Source: Dehalococcoidia bacterium
GTDB taxonomy: Bacteria; Chloroflexota; Dehalococcoidia; SZUA-161
Direction: 5' to 3'
DNA: 64,000 bases
Assembly (NCBI GenBank): GCA_014874385.1
Contig: JACWAE010000058.1
Location: 1 to 64,000 of the forward strand
Shown here: positions 48,768-58,462 of the stretch, in pieces
How the letters are laid out: the number at the start of each line of letters is the position of its first letter
How positions within the stretch are numbered: position 1 is the stretch's first letter
Position numbers and translations under genes: made by a program
The notes under the pieces: model-generated
Databases searched by the model: none
Told to the model about the DNA's origin: nothing
Seen by the model: the letters and a program-made list of their open reading frames with translations, nothing else

Positions 48768-49232
48768 CTAAGCAGCTTTTAGTTCCGAAGTACAGTTAGG
48801 ACAGCGAGTGGCCTTAATCGATATCTTGGATATACAGTAAGGACAATCCTTGGTTGTCGGGGCTGCTGCTTCCTTGGGGGCTTCTGCCCGGCGGCGCATG
48901 TTCATGATTGCTCGTATCATCAGGAAAATCACGAAGGCTATTATCAGGAAGCTGAATACGGTGATAATAAAGAAACCATAATTCTCTGTTACAGCGCCGG
49001 CAGCTTGGGCTTCAGCAAGACTATAATACGGGGGCGCAGCCTGGGGGCCTTCTTTCAGGAGTACAAAGAGGTTGCTGAAATCAACTCTGCCCAGAGCCAG
49101 GCTTATGGGAGGCATGATTATATCTCTCACCAGTGATGTGACCACGGTGCCGAAGGCTACGCCGATTATGATGCCGACTGCCATGTCGATCACGTTGCCC
49201 CGCATGATGAACTCTTTAAAGTCCTTGAACAT
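48768..49232 (-). CDS. mscL: Large-conductance mechanosensitive channel MscL with C-terminal zinc ribbon
   Basis: A 154-residue MscL. It starts 'MFKDFKEFIMRGNVIDMAVG' with TM1 following, and TM2 is 'YGFFIITVFSFLIIAFVIFLMI'. The pentameric channel opens under osmotic downshock. The C-terminus adds 'DCPYCISKISIKATRCPNC', a zinc ribbon that many MscL proteins lack. Start set at ATG 49232; the track's 26 extra residues are not homologous. Confidence 0.93.
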   Translation of the reverse strand: MFKDFKEFIMRGNVIDMAVGIIIGVAFGTVVTSLVRDIIMPPISLALGRVDFSNLFVLLKEGPQAAPPYYSLAEAQAAGAVTENYGFFIITVFSFLIIAFVIFLMIRAIMNMRRRAEAPKEAAAPTTKDCPYCISKISIKATRCPNCTSELKAA

Positions 49233-49456
49233 TTCCCCTCTCCTTTCCACCTGATTTATTTGACAATCCGTGATGTGGGGTAAGTACGTGGTAGACAGAG
49301 TTGGAGTCATTGGAATATGCTTCGTACGTGATTATATCATGTAAGTCAATGAACTAGTGAGCGTTCAGGTGCCGAAGGGGAGGCATAACGGTATGTTTTG
49401 GGAATCGGCTTATGTATATCGAAAAAGTATGGGGCAGGTCTTTGCAGGCCTCGCTG

Positions 49457-50308
49457 CTATGCAAACTCTTTGAGCAGCTTTTCTACCTGGGTGGGGTCGG
49501 TTTCTTGCCTGACTAATGGCTCTTTACTTAAGGCTGGCATTCGTTCCTCGAAGGTCGCTCTCGGCTTTCTATAGATAATACCGATCGGTATTTTGTCTTC
49601 CCACTCCTGAGCCTTCTCAAAAGCGGCCATCTTATTGGTCGGGTCGTAAGTCGACTCGTCCAGCTTGTAAACCCTTTCTCTATACCAGGCGTACGTATTC
49701 TTGTGGTTGAAGGTAACGCAGGGCTGCAAGATGTCAATAAGAGCAAAGCCCTTGTGTTGAATCCCGGCCTTGATCAGCCCTGCCAGGTGCTCCGAATCGC
49801 CGGCAAAACCCCTGGCTACGAAACTGCCTTCGTCGGCTATGGCCAGGGCTAAGGGATAAACTGGCGCTGACGCTCCCTGCGGAGTGGTCTTGGTGACGAA
49901 GCCTTGGTCGCTGGTAGGAGACGTCTGCCCTTTGGTAAGGCCATAGACCTGGTTATTATGTACCAGGTAGGTAACATCGTGATTGCGGCGCAGGGCATGG
50001 AGGAAATGGTTCCCGCCTTCCCCGTAGCCATCCCCATCGCCACCTATGGCGATAACCACAAGCTCCGGGTTGACTATCTTGGCGGCAGTTGCCGGTGGCA
50101 GAGTTCTGCCGTGAAGGACGTTTAGAACATTGCCTCTGGTGTAGTGAGGCAGCTTGCCTGCCTGGCCGATGCCTGAGACCATCAGGACTTTATATGGTTC
50201 TATGTCCAGCTCTACCAGGGCGCGCTTCACAGCTATCAGGATACCAAAGTTACCGCATCCCGGGCACCAGGCGCTGGGACCACCTGCATAGTCAGCTAAT
50301 TTCACCAT
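49457..50308 (-). CDS. korB: 2-oxoacid:ferredoxin oxidoreductase beta subunit
   Basis: A 283-residue thiamine-diphosphate subunit. 'WCPGCGNFGILIAVKRAL' supplies cluster and ThDP contacts, and 'IGGDGDGYGEGGNHFLHALRRN' is the ThDP-Mg motif GDGxx...N. KorAB-type enzymes convert 2-oxoglutarate or another 2-oxoacid plus CoA to acyl-CoA, CO2 and reduced ferredoxin, or run in reverse. The specific acid cannot be told. It follows the alpha gene by two bases. Reduced ferredoxin links it to the Hdr and Hyd complexes. Confidence 0.92.
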   Translation of the reverse strand: MVKLADYAGGPSAWCPGCGNFGILIAVKRALVELDIEPYKVLMVSGIGQAGKLPHYTRGNVLNVLHGRTLPPATAAKIVNPELVVIAIGGDGDGYGEGGNHFLHALRRNHDVTYLVHNNQVYGLTKGQTSPTSDQGFVTKTTPQGASAPVYPLALAIADEGSFVARGFAGDSEHLAGLIKAGIQHKGFALIDILQPCVTFNHKNTYAWYRERVYKLDESTYDPTNKMAAFEKAQEWEDKIPIGIIYRKPRATFEERMPALSKEPLVRQETDPTQVEKLLKEFA

Positions 50309-50310
50309 CT

Positions 50311-52026
50311 CTAACGCACCTCCTGCTTGAGCTGCTTCAATATATGTGCCGGCGAAATAGGACGGCCGTCGAATTTGAGTATCTTGCCTGTCACCTGGTA
50401 CCCCGTCTCGGCGCGAAGCAGGTGGGCCAACTGAGCGGTGGCGTTGTTCTCAACTGCGATGATTTTTTTAGCTTCCTGCAGGTCTCGGGCTGTTGCCTCT
50501 ACAGGAAAAGGCCAAATTTCGCTGAGATGGACGAGGTTGATTGCCAGGCCGTCCTTCATCGCCAGGTCAACCGCTTCCCTCATAGCGCCGTAGGTGCTGC
50601 CCCAGCCTAACAGAGTTATCTCTGGTTGGGCTGCGCCGTAGACCCTCGGTTCGGCGATATCCTTCCTCAAGCCCTCCATCTTGCGCAGCCGCTTCAGCAT
50701 CTGGGCGGTCCTGGTCTCGGCGTCTTCAATCAAGTGCCCTTCTTCGTTATGCTCGTCGGAATCGGTCACTACCAGGGCTCCTCCTTCGAGAGGGATAGCC
50801 CTGGGCGATATGCCAGATTCGGTAATCTGGTGTCTCTTATATTCTCCCAGCTTGGCCAATTCTTCCCTGGAAAGCAGAAGACCTCTGTCTATGGTCACCT
50901 GGGAAAGGTCGAATTTGTCAGCCGTGGCGTAGGAGCTTGCCAGATACTGGTCAGTTATCAGAATTACGGGCGTTTGATACTTTTCTGCAAGGTTGAAGGC
51001 TTTGACAGTCAACCAGAAAGCATCCTCGACAGTGGCCGGTGCCAGCACAGCCCGGGGGAATTCTCCGTGCGAAGCGTGGATGGCAAACTCTAAGTCACCC
51101 TGCTCTGTCCTGGTGGGCAAACCGATAGCCGGCCCGGCGCGCTGTGCCAGCACTACTACAATGGGTGTCTCTGTCATCCCCGCCAGTCCCAAGCCCTCGA
51201 CCATGAGACAGAACCCGCCCCCCGAAGTAGCTGTCATGGAACGCACACCCGCGAACGAAGCACCTATAATCATATTTATCGCTGCTATCTCGTCTTCAGG
51301 TTGCACCACGACTATATCGAAGTCTTTACCCTTGCTTGCCAGATATTCCATAATGGAGGTAGCCGGGGTCATGGGATATGCCGCCATGAACTTGCAGCCG
51401 GCAGCCAGGGCCCCGAGTGCTATGGCTTCGTTGCCCGAGAGCAGCATTCTCCTGCCATCTCCAAGGGGAGTGAGGTTGTGGCTGAAGTCGTTCTTGAAAT
51501 TGGCCTTGGCATAATCATAACCTGCCGTAACCGCAGCAACATTTTCTTTCCCCACGTCTCCGGCACCAAAATATTCTAAGATGACATTGCTCAAAATTTG
51601 TTTGTCATAGCTTGCTAAAGCGAGAGCTGCCCCCAGCGCCACGGTGTTTATCATGAGCTTGTTTTTACCGCTTTCCAGCGCTATCCGCTCTAAAGGCACC
51701 GAGAAGAGGCTGCTACTTCTCCCTGTATTCTTGACCTTATCTCCGTCGAAGATTATGATCCCCCGGTCTGTCATTTCCTTCTGATGCAAATCTATGCTTT
51801 CCTTGTCCAGCGCTATCAGTACATCCACCAGCTCGGAAATAACTCTGGCCTCAGCATCATTGGCCCTGACACGAAAAAAGCTATGGCCGCCTCTAACACG
51901 TGATTCATAGTCCTGGTCGGCGAAGACGTGATAACCGCCCCGGGCCAGAACCTTACCCAGAACATGGCCTGCAGACTGAACTCCCTGCCCTGCCTCACCG
52001 CCGATCATGAAATTAATGTTCACCAT
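50311..52026 (-). CDS. korA: 2-oxoacid:ferredoxin oxidoreductase alpha subunit with fused gamma domain
   Basis: A 571-residue subunit. Residues 1-180 are the gamma (CoA-site) domain 'NINFMIGGEAGQGVQSAGHVLGKVLARGG'. The alpha domain follows with 'MLLSGNEAIALGALAAGCKFMAAYPMTPATSIMEYLA', then 'TATSGGGFCLMVEGLGLAGM'. The gamma-alpha fusion is a common KorA arrangement. No separate delta ferredoxin gene is next to it, so an external ferredoxin is the acceptor. The start follows AAAGGTG. Confidence 0.92.
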   Translation of the reverse strand: MVNINFMIGGEAGQGVQSAGHVLGKVLARGGYHVFADQDYESRVRGGHSFFRVRANDAEARVISELVDVLIALDKESIDLHQKEMTDRGIIIFDGDKVKNTGRSSSLFSVPLERIALESGKNKLMINTVALGAALALASYDKQILSNVILEYFGAGDVGKENVAAVTAGYDYAKANFKNDFSHNLTPLGDGRRMLLSGNEAIALGALAAGCKFMAAYPMTPATSIMEYLASKGKDFDIVVVQPEDEIAAINMIIGASFAGVRSMTATSGGGFCLMVEGLGLAGMTETPIVVVLAQRAGPAIGLPTRTEQGDLEFAIHASHGEFPRAVLAPATVEDAFWLTVKAFNLAEKYQTPVILITDQYLASSYATADKFDLSQVTIDRGLLLSREELAKLGEYKRHQITESGISPRAIPLEGGALVVTDSDEHNEEGHLIEDAETRTAQMLKRLRKMEGLRKDIAEPRVYGAAQPEITLLGWGSTYGAMREAVDLAMKDGLAINLVHLSEIWPFPVEATARDLQEAKKIIAVENNATAQLAHLLRAETGYQVTGKILKFDGRPISPAHILKQLKQEVR

Positions 52027-52030
52027 AATT

Positions 52031-53509
52031 TCACCTTTCTGTAATTCTTAGCAACCGACTATAGAGAGCAGGTGGCCTGCATCTCCATCCTCTTTCCCAA
52101 CTGGGGCTTGTATGGCTGAGACACTCTATTGTGCCGATTTTACCTGCTTCTATCTCTAACGGCCTCTGCTCGATAGGCTCTTTGGATTCAGGACGTGGGG
52201 GTGGGCGGTGTCCGACCAATACCCTCTGGATACGTGCCTGGCTCTCCAGCTTGCTGATGAGGTTCTCCGCAGCCGCTTCCCAGGTGAAATAGGCAGCAGT
52301 GCGCCGGGCCTCGTTTCTTATCCTGATTCCTTCCTCAGGGTATTCCTGAAGGTGCGCGAGATAGCCTTCTATCTCCCCGGGGTCGGAGGTCTCCAGGACG
52401 AAGGCATTGTGGTACGGGATGGCATAGTCCTCGCCGGTGCTGCCGGTGAAGGCAATGCCTCCGGCTGCCATAGTCTCCAGCCCGACTATGCCGAAGGGCT
52501 CATGACCGCTGTTTGCCAGGACTGCATCCGAGGCCCGGTAGATGATGCGCAGGAAGTCCTGGGGCAGGTGGAACTTGATATCGATTACATCCGCCTGGCA
52601 ATTGTCGTGCAAGGTATGGAAGTATGACTCATTGTTGTTATCAGTTGTCCTTGCCTCAGACACAGAGAGACCCAGTGACTTAGCCCTGCCCAGCACCTCC
52701 ATACCGTGGGGTTCGAGGCCTCCCCTGGCCAGGAGCACTGCCCTCATGCCTCGCTGCTTTAACCTGGCTACAGACTCCACAGCCATGTGCCAGCGTTTGT
52801 CAGGGTCCCATCTGGCTACCTTGGCCAGGACCGTGCCGTCTTCGATGGATAAACATTGCCTTAGCTGCTGGACTTTGTCCTCCTCCACAGGCTGGAGCAA
52901 TCTCTTGGGGATACCGTTGGGGATGACCAGTGGGTTCAAGCCCATGCCCCACATGATGTGCTTCATATAGCGGCTGACTGTGGTGATGGTCGCAGCATAG
53001 TTCAGCCGCCCCCAGTCGATGCGGTTGAATGACATAGTATTATTAGCGTTCCAGAATAATATCGCTTTATCCCTCAGGCCGCGTTGATGGAGGAGGTCAC
53101 TGATGCGGCACATCGCCTCGGTGGTCTGCCACTCCTCGCCCACGATAGCTACCAGCTTGCCCTGGGATATTGCCGGTGCTGCGACATGTTCCACTATATA
53201 TGCAGGAAGAGACCGGTTGAAGTCGTTGAGCTTGCCCTCCTCCCCGTCGTAGACGCCGTTAGGGTGATACTGGCTTATCCACTGGCACCAGCGGTGCAGC
53301 ACCAATCTGTCGCCCTGGCATACTTCCTCCCCGGGGAGCTTGGGATCGCCGATGAAGAAGACATGGACAGGGAAGCCCATGTCTGCCAGTGTCTCAGATA
53401 GATTTGTCACCCTGACACCCAGCCCGCCAGCCAGGGAGTAGGGGTCCCTGCCTTCAAAGGATATGACTATAAATACAGTGTTTCCCGGCGTGATATTTCC
53501 CGCTTTCAT
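52031..53509 (-). CDS. Glycosyltransferase family 4-like / glycogen synthase-like protein
   Basis: A 492-residue GT-B enzyme. The N-terminal 'VFIVISFEGRDPYSLAGGLGVRVTNLSETLADMG' is the nucleotide-sugar synthase start seen in glycogen synthases, and the acceptor-donor domain has 'RASDAVLANSGHEPFGIVGLETMAAGGIAFTGSTGEDYA', the EPFGxxxLE motif. Start set at ATG 53509 after GGGAGAATAGAG. The C-terminal 60 residues (PPPRPESKEPIEQ) are low-complexity and not part of the enzyme. The gene ends four bases before korA, so the two may be co-transcribed. Confidence 0.83.
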   Translation of the reverse strand: MKAGNITPGNTVFIVISFEGRDPYSLAGGLGVRVTNLSETLADMGFPVHVFFIGDPKLPGEEVCQGDRLVLHRWCQWISQYHPNGVYDGEEGKLNDFNRSLPAYIVEHVAAPAISQGKLVAIVGEEWQTTEAMCRISDLLHQRGLRDKAILFWNANNTMSFNRIDWGRLNYAATITTVSRYMKHIMWGMGLNPLVIPNGIPKRLLQPVEEDKVQQLRQCLSIEDGTVLAKVARWDPDKRWHMAVESVARLKQRGMRAVLLARGGLEPHGMEVLGRAKSLGLSVSEARTTDNNNESYFHTLHDNCQADVIDIKFHLPQDFLRIIYRASDAVLANSGHEPFGIVGLETMAAGGIAFTGSTGEDYAIPYHNAFVLETSDPGEIEGYLAHLQEYPEEGIRIRNEARRTAAYFTWEAAAENLISKLESQARIQRVLVGHRPPPRPESKEPIEQRPLEIEAGKIGTIECLSHTSPSWERGWRCRPPALYSRLLRITER

Positions 53510-53652
53510 CTCTATTCTCCCTACCCAGTACAAAACTCAATAGAAAACTTCCTACGTTGTCGAGTGACATTAAGAAGTTCACAAACGCTTTTCAGTACCG
53601 ATGCCCCAAGTATTCAGGCGAAATTTCGGAGCTGGGGTGTCCCTGATCCCAG

Positions 53653-53687
53653 GCCTGTGGGGGCGTTACCGTAATGCCCCCACAGGC
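53653..53687. terminator. Strong hairpin between the DJ-1 and glycosyltransferase genes
   Basis: A perfect 12-bp stem GCCTGTGGGGGC / GCCCCCACAGGC around an 11-base loop. It lacks a T-run on the minus strand, so it is either a terminator without U-tract or an RNA-stabilising hairpin. The remaining 212-bp gap shows nothing else. Confidence 0.6.
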
Positions 53688-53721
53688 ACTCCGCCCCCCC
53701 ACCACCGAAGCCTAATCGCTT

Positions 53722-54243
53722 TTAATTTCTTAGAGCATCAATTATTGCTTTATTGAACCTAGGCAGGTCGGACGGCTTACGCGAGGTAATTAAATTCCCA
53801 TCCTGTACTACCGGTTCGTCAACCCAGTTTGCGCCGGCGTTCTTCAAGTCTATCGCCACTGAAGGCCAGGAGGTAACACGGCGTCCTCTGACGATGCCGG
53901 CTGAGATAAGCATCTGAGGCCCGTGGCAAACAGCCGCTACCAGCTTGCCCTGATCGAATGCCGCTTTCACCAAATCTATCATGGGCTGGTGCAGGCGCAT
54001 TTTGTCAGGAGCATAACCACCGGGGATGATGATGGCATCGAAATCCTTTACGTTGACTTTGTCGGCAGTAGTATCCGCCTTGATTTTTGCCTTACCCCTT
54101 TTCCCCCTGTAGGTCTCATGTGACCCGCTCCCTACAATGGTAACTCTGGCACCGACATCCTTCATTGCCCTCAGAGGTTCAACAAGCTCGGAATCCTCGA
54201 AGTCTTCTTCAGCCAGAATAGCTATGCGTTTTCCTTGAAGCAT
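53722..54243 (-). CDS. DJ-1/PfpI family protein
   Basis: A 173-residue class I glutamine-amidotransferase-like protein. The nucleophile elbow 'VAAVCHGPQMLISAGI' has the conserved Cys-His, and 'IIPGGYAPDKMR' gives the acidic partner region. Members are deglycases, chaperones or cysteine peptidases linked to stress. It is downstream of promoter copy D, with a leader of about 130 nt. Confidence 0.9.
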   Translation of the reverse strand: MLQGKRIAILAEEDFEDSELVEPLRAMKDVGARVTIVGSGSHETYRGKRGKAKIKADTTADKVNVKDFDAIIIPGGYAPDKMRLHQPMIDLVKAAFDQGKLVAAVCHGPQMLISAGIVRGRRVTSWPSVAIDLKNAGANWVDEPVVQDGNLITSRKPSDLPRFNKAIIDALRN

Positions 54244-54382
54244 TTCTCGGTCTCCTAGTAAATAAGATTAAGTGCATATAGTCTGTGTGGGTGAGATTAA
54301 CAATCTTGCTCACCGCAGACTCACCTTCTCTAAGGTGGATACATCTCGCCTTGGTTATAATTGGTGAATTTTTATATTAGTT

Positions 54383-54447
54383 ATGATAGCGAGTTGGTGA
54401 TGAAGAAGTCATAAAATGGGGACAAAAAAGATTAAATAATTATCACA
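54383..54447 (-). promoter_or_regulatory. Promoter with conserved upstream element (copy D)
   Basis: On the minus strand: TGTGATAA (54447-54440), TATTTAATC, CCATTTTA, TGACTT (54411-54406), 17-bp spacer, TATCAT (54388-54383). It directs the DJ-1/PfpI gene and lies close to the OmpR-type regulator's 3' end. Confidence 0.82.
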
Positions 54448-54521
54448 TTTTGGGACGTTGTCCCTAGCTTGCACTTGGAACGTGATTTGAGGCTGGTGTT
54501 AAAGGGGTCGATTGATTCTGT

Positions 54522-55220
54522 TCAAGAGGGATTCCTGTTCATGATATAGCCCGCTTTGGGGACTGTGGAAATCAGTTGAGGATTGTCGGGATTTTTTTCC
54601 AACTTTGATCTCAGCCGACTGATCCATGTTCTGAGGAGTTGAACATCGTCACGGTACTCTGGCCCCCATACCAGGGAGAGGAGTTCCTCATAAGGCATCA
54701 GCCGGCCCATATTCTGGGCGAGCTCACTCAGCAAGAGCCACTCTATACGGGTCAGGTATTTTTCTTCCTTGCCGAGCTTAACTCTACGCGCTTTGAAGTC
54801 GATGGTTAGATTACCTAGAGATAGCAACTCTGTGGTTTTATGTCTTTCGCCAGGTTTAATCCGACGCTTCACCGCCTCTATTCTGGCTACCAGCTCATCA
54901 GGGTTAAAAGGCTTCGGCAAATAATCGTCGGCACCCAGGCCAAGGCCTCTTATTTTGTCAATATCAGCCCCTTTGGCGCTAAGGATGATAACCGGCGTTG
55001 ACGAAAAGCTGTGCAGCCTTTTGAGTGTCTCAAAGCCGTCCATCTTGGGCATGAGGATGTCAAGCAATATCAGGTCGGGGTCTTGGGCCTGGGCCTGCTC
55101 CAGGGCCTCGGCACCATCGTTAGCTGTCAACACTTCATACCCGGAAGCTTTAAGTTTGGAATTAAGAAAATTAAGGATGCGCTTTTCATCGTCGACTACC
55201 AGTATGCGAAATTGCCTCAT
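54522..55220 (-). CDS. OmpR/PhoB-family response regulator
   Basis: A 232-residue regulator. The receiver has 'ILVVDDEKRIL', phospho-Asp in 'LILLDILMPKMDG' and 'GADDYLPKPF'. The winged-helix output has 'LTRIEWLLLSELAQNMGRLMPYEELLSLVWG' and 'LRTWISRLRSKLE'. Start moved to ATG 55220 (MRQFRIL) after GGAGAAA. It is divergent from a MASE3 kinase, its likely partner, with a 141-bp intergenic region. It is one candidate for the factor that binds the repeated upstream element. Confidence 0.92.
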   Translation of the reverse strand: MRQFRILVVDDEKRILNFLNSKLKASGYEVLTANDGAEALEQAQAQDPDLILLDILMPKMDGFETLKRLHSFSSTPVIILSAKGADIDKIRGLGLGADDYLPKPFNPDELVARIEAVKRRIKPGERHKTTELLSLGNLTIDFKARRVKLGKEEKYLTRIEWLLLSELAQNMGRLMPYEELLSLVWGPEYRDDVQLLRTWISRLRSKLEKNPDNPQLISTVPKAGYIMNRNPS

Positions 55221-55361
55221 AGCAGTTTCTCCAGATGCGCTATTATAGTCTCCAATGATACCGCTATCTTCGACGATTGTCAAAGGTCTTGTTCTAGAGG
55301 TTGTCGGTGGTCTTGACGGTTGAATGCTGTGAGCTTATCATCCTGCTAGGAGCGATTAGGT

Positions 55362-57626
55362 ATGAGCGTCATCTCGCGGTTGACCATGCAAATGAATAAA
55401 CGCCCATACGTGACTATCCTGCTGGGTACGCTGGCCTTACTCGGGCTATACCTGACTAGCCGTTATAGCTATCTGCTTTTCCACAGCCTTGCTGAGATAT
55501 TTGCCGTCGTTGTAGCATTCGGCATCTTTGTGCTTACCTGGAACACGCGCCGATTTATCGATAACAGCTATATTCTGTTCCTGGGCATTGCCTACCTATT
55601 CATCGGCGCCATAGACCTGGTTCACACACTGGCATACCAGGGGATGGGAGTATTTCCGGGATATGGCAGCAATCCGTCTACTCAACTCTGGATTGCCGCC
55701 CGTTATGTCCAAAGCGTCTCTTTCCTGGTTGCGCCCTTGCTTATCGGCCGAAAGCTGAGACCTCCCTATGTATTTCTTGGCTTCATTGTGGTCACTACCC
55801 TTTTGTTCATGTCCATTTTCTATTGGGACAATTTCCCCGTTTGCTACGTGAATGGGGTGGGGTTGACCCCGTTCAAGAAAATAAGCGAGTATGTCATTTC
55901 CTTCATCTTCCTGGCGTCGATCTTTCTGCTGTATCGAAGACGTAGAGATTTCGACACGAGCGTATTTCGATTTCTGGCCGCCTCTATAGGCGTGGCCATA
56001 TTTTCTGAGCTGGCGTTCACGCTTTACACAGAACCGTACACCACACCCAATATGATCGGGCATCTCCTCAAGATTGTCTCAGTTTATCTCATGTACAGGG
56101 CCATCATATGGACGGGACTGGCAAAGCCTTACAATCTCGTATTTAGAAACTTGAAACAAAGCGAGGAAGCATTGCGGGAGTCGGAGCAGCATTACTCTGC
56201 ACTGGTACGCAATCTTGCTGATGCGGTTTTTGAGATTAAGGAGGGGGTGATAACCTGGTGCAATGACAGAGTCGAGCGAATATACGGCTATACGAAGGAT
56301 GAATTGATAGGCAAGGATGCAAGTTTTTTCTATCACACCGGCATCAGCCCCTCGGAATTTACGAAACTGGTTACCCAGGCATTAAAGGAGAGAGGACTCT
56401 TTCAGGGTTCAGCCAAGGTCAAAAGGAAAGATGACAGCGTAATAGATGTCGAATACTCTATCACTCAGATACCCGATAAACATCCCTTCGAGGTGGTTGT
56501 GGTCGCCCGGGATATAACCGAGCGCAAGCGGATTGAGGAGGCATTGCGGCAATCGGAAGCAAACTATCGTATGCTGGTGGAATCCTCCCCTGACGGGGTT
56601 ATTTCCGTAGATAATAAAGTGCGTATCATTGATTGCAATGAAGAGATATGTCGGTTGCTCGGTTATCCCAGAGAAGAGCTTAAGGGGAAGGACTTCCGAG
56701 AGCTGCTGGCAAGCGCGCTGCCAGACAAGCTTTCGTTCTACTATGATCAGCTCACCCAAAAGGGACTCGTTGAGACCGAATTTGAGTTTCTGGCTCATGG
56801 TGGCCGGACAATACCGGTATGGGCCAAGATTGTGGGGACCTATGATATAAATGGGCGTTTAAGCCAGGCTCTGGTTTATATTCGGGATATTGCCGAGCGC
56901 CAGAAACTCGATCAGTTGAAGGATGAGTTTATCGGCTTGGTCTCTCATGAGCTGCGCAGCCCCCTAACAGTGATCATGGGAGCTGTAAACACAGCTTTGA
57001 CCGAAGAAGGGCGTCTCTCTCGAGATGAGGTGCGCCAATTGCTGCAGGATGCATCCTGGGAAGCAGAATCGCTATCTTATCTATTGGGGAACCTTCTCGA
57101 GCTCTCCAGGGCGCAGGCCGACCGTCTCTTTCTCAGTAGAGAGCCGGTCAATGTCAAGAATGTAGTTAAAGACGCGGTCGAAAAGATAAAGCGGCAATAT
57201 TCGAATCACAGCTTCGAGACTGACCTACCCAGGGCCCTTCCTCCAGTTCATGCCGACGAGTTGAGGCTGGAACGTATCTTGCACAATCTCTTAGAGAACG
57301 CAGTCAAGTATTCGCCCGATGGTGGTAAGATAAGAGTCTCCGCTCGCTTGGAAGACAAACACGTGCTTATCGGGGTCAGCGATGAGGGTATAGGCATTTC
57401 TCTTCACGACCAGGCCAAACTGTTTAGTCCTTTCGAGCGCCTGGCCGCCCAGAGGCTTGACGGAGTTAAGGGTATTGGGTTGGGGCTCGTGGTGTGTCGC
57501 AGGCTTGTGGAAGCTCATGGCGGCCGCATCTGGGTAGAGTCGGAACCCGGCCGAGGTTCTACTTTTTACTTCACCCTGCCTCTGAAGGGCGGGGAGCACC
57601 CTGTCGAAGCAGATCCAAAATCTTGA
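55362..57626 (+). CDS. Membrane sensor histidine kinase, MASE3-PAS-PAS-HisKA type
   Basis: A 754-residue kinase. Residues 1-260 form seven transmembrane helices of the MASE3 type ('YLFIGAIDLVHTLAYQGMGVFPG', 'QLWIAARYVQSVSFLVAP'). Two PAS domains follow ('YSALVRNLADAVFEI' and 'YRMLVESSPDGVISVDN'). The phospho-His is in 'DEFIGLVSHELRSPLTVIMG' and the ATPase G-boxes in 'GVSDEGIGIS' and 'GIGLGLVVC'. It is divergently paired with the OmpR-type regulator. A membrane-diffusible or membrane-state signal is possible, but unknown. Confidence 0.92.
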   Translation: MSVISRLTMQMNKRPYVTILLGTLALLGLYLTSRYSYLLFHSLAEIFAVVVAFGIFVLTWNTRRFIDNSYILFLGIAYLFIGAIDLVHTLAYQGMGVFPGYGSNPSTQLWIAARYVQSVSFLVAPLLIGRKLRPPYVFLGFIVVTTLLFMSIFYWDNFPVCYVNGVGLTPFKKISEYVISFIFLASIFLLYRRRRDFDTSVFRFLAASIGVAIFSELAFTLYTEPYTTPNMIGHLLKIVSVYLMYRAIIWTGLAKPYNLVFRNLKQSEEALRESEQHYSALVRNLADAVFEIKEGVITWCNDRVERIYGYTKDELIGKDASFFYHTGISPSEFTKLVTQALKERGLFQGSAKVKRKDDSVIDVEYSITQIPDKHPFEVVVVARDITERKRIEEALRQSEANYRMLVESSPDGVISVDNKVRIIDCNEEICRLLGYPREELKGKDFRELLASALPDKLSFYYDQLTQKGLVETEFEFLAHGGRTIPVWAKIVGTYDINGRLSQALVYIRDIAERQKLDQLKDEFIGLVSHELRSPLTVIMGAVNTALTEEGRLSRDEVRQLLQDASWEAESLSYLLGNLLELSRAQADRLFLSREPVNVKNVVKDAVEKIKRQYSNHSFETDLPRALPPVHADELRLERILHNLLENAVKYSPDGGKIRVSARLEDKHVLIGVSDEGIGISLHDQAKLFSPFERLAAQRLDGVKGIGLGLVVCRRLVEAHGGRIWVESEPGRGSTFYFTLPLKGGEHPVEADPKS

Positions 57627-57665
57627 ACAGATTCAAATTAACCGGTTGCGAAAAGGTATATTGAT

Positions 57666-58346
57666 TTGCGAAACACCGGCAAGGCTGAGGTTATAAAACA
57701 ATCGTTTATTTTTTTCGGATTGGGTAACGATGAGCTTGCCGAGCTGGCTAATCTTGCCATAGAGCGCAGCTTCACGGCGGGCGAGTTCATCTTCTGGGAA
57801 GGGGATGCCCCTGACTGGTTCTACATTGTCGCTGAAGGGCAGGTAAAGGCTCTGAAGCATTCCTCGTCGGGTAAAGAGTTCATCATAGCCTTCTTCGGCC
57901 CCGGCGAGATTTTCGGCGAGGTCGCTGTTTTCGAGAACAAACCCTATCCGGCTTCGGCCCAAGCTCTAAATGAGACCAGAGTTTTAGGAATCAAGGGGAA
58001 GGACTTCCTGTCTTTTCTCGCTGGCCATCCTCAGGTAGCCCTGAGGATTATCAATATACTGGGAGGACGGCTCAGGGAGGCTCAGAGCCGCCTCAGGGAC
58101 TTTGCAGGCGAGAGAGTAGAGCAGCGCCTGGCCCGGACGCTGCTCATGCTTTCCTCGAAGCTCGGCCCCACGCTCCCCTTCACCCGCCAGGAGATCGCTG
58201 ATATGGCGGGAACCACCACGGAGACAGCCATTAGGTTTATGAGCCGCCTCAAGGACGGTGGAATCATCCGTTCCGTCCGAGGCAAGACTATAATCCTTGA
58301 TGAGACCAAGCTCAGATTATTGAGCGAAGGGCCACCGCAGGTATAG
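57666..58346 (+). CDS. Crp/Fnr-family transcriptional regulator
   Basis: A 226-residue regulator with an N-terminal cyclic-nucleotide-like sensor fold ('GEFIFWEGDAPDWFYIVAEGQVKAL', 'GPGEIFGEVAVFE') and a Crp-type helix-turn-helix 'FTRQEIADMAGTTTETAIRFMSRLKDGGII'. The recognition helix keeps the Glu and Arg that read TGA half-sites (ETAIR against ETISR in FNR). The sensor has no N-terminal Cys cluster like FNR, so an HcpR/Dnr-like haem or small-molecule sensor is possible. The start is TTG 57666. Two matching operators lie downstream. Confidence 0.9.
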   Translation: MRNTGKAEVIKQSFIFFGLGNDELAELANLAIERSFTAGEFIFWEGDAPDWFYIVAEGQVKALKHSSSGKEFIIAFFGPGEIFGEVAVFENKPYPASAQALNETRVLGIKGKDFLSFLAGHPQVALRIINILGGRLREAQSRLRDFAGERVEQRLARTLLMLSSKLGPTLPFTRQEIADMAGTTTETAIRFMSRLKDGGIIRSVRGKTIILDETKLRLLSEGPPQV

Positions 58347-58368
58347 GTCGTCAAAATCCCCTCCTTTA

Positions 58369-58411
58369 TATGATTTAAATCATAGTATATCCTCTTCCCT
58401 GGCTTTATCAT
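58369..58411 (+). promoter_or_regulatory. Crp/Fnr-type operator with class II promoter (site 1)
   Basis: A 16-bp perfect palindrome TATGATTTAAATCATA (58369-58384) centred at 58376.5, then TATCAT at 58406-58411. The palindrome centre is 29.5 bp before the -10 box, which places it at -41.5, the class II activator position. It drives the Cys-rich gene at 58463. Confidence 0.85.
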
Positions 58412-58462
58412 GGTCTTGCAAGGTGAAACATACCGGCAGGTGCCGATTGAGGAGGTGTTGAG

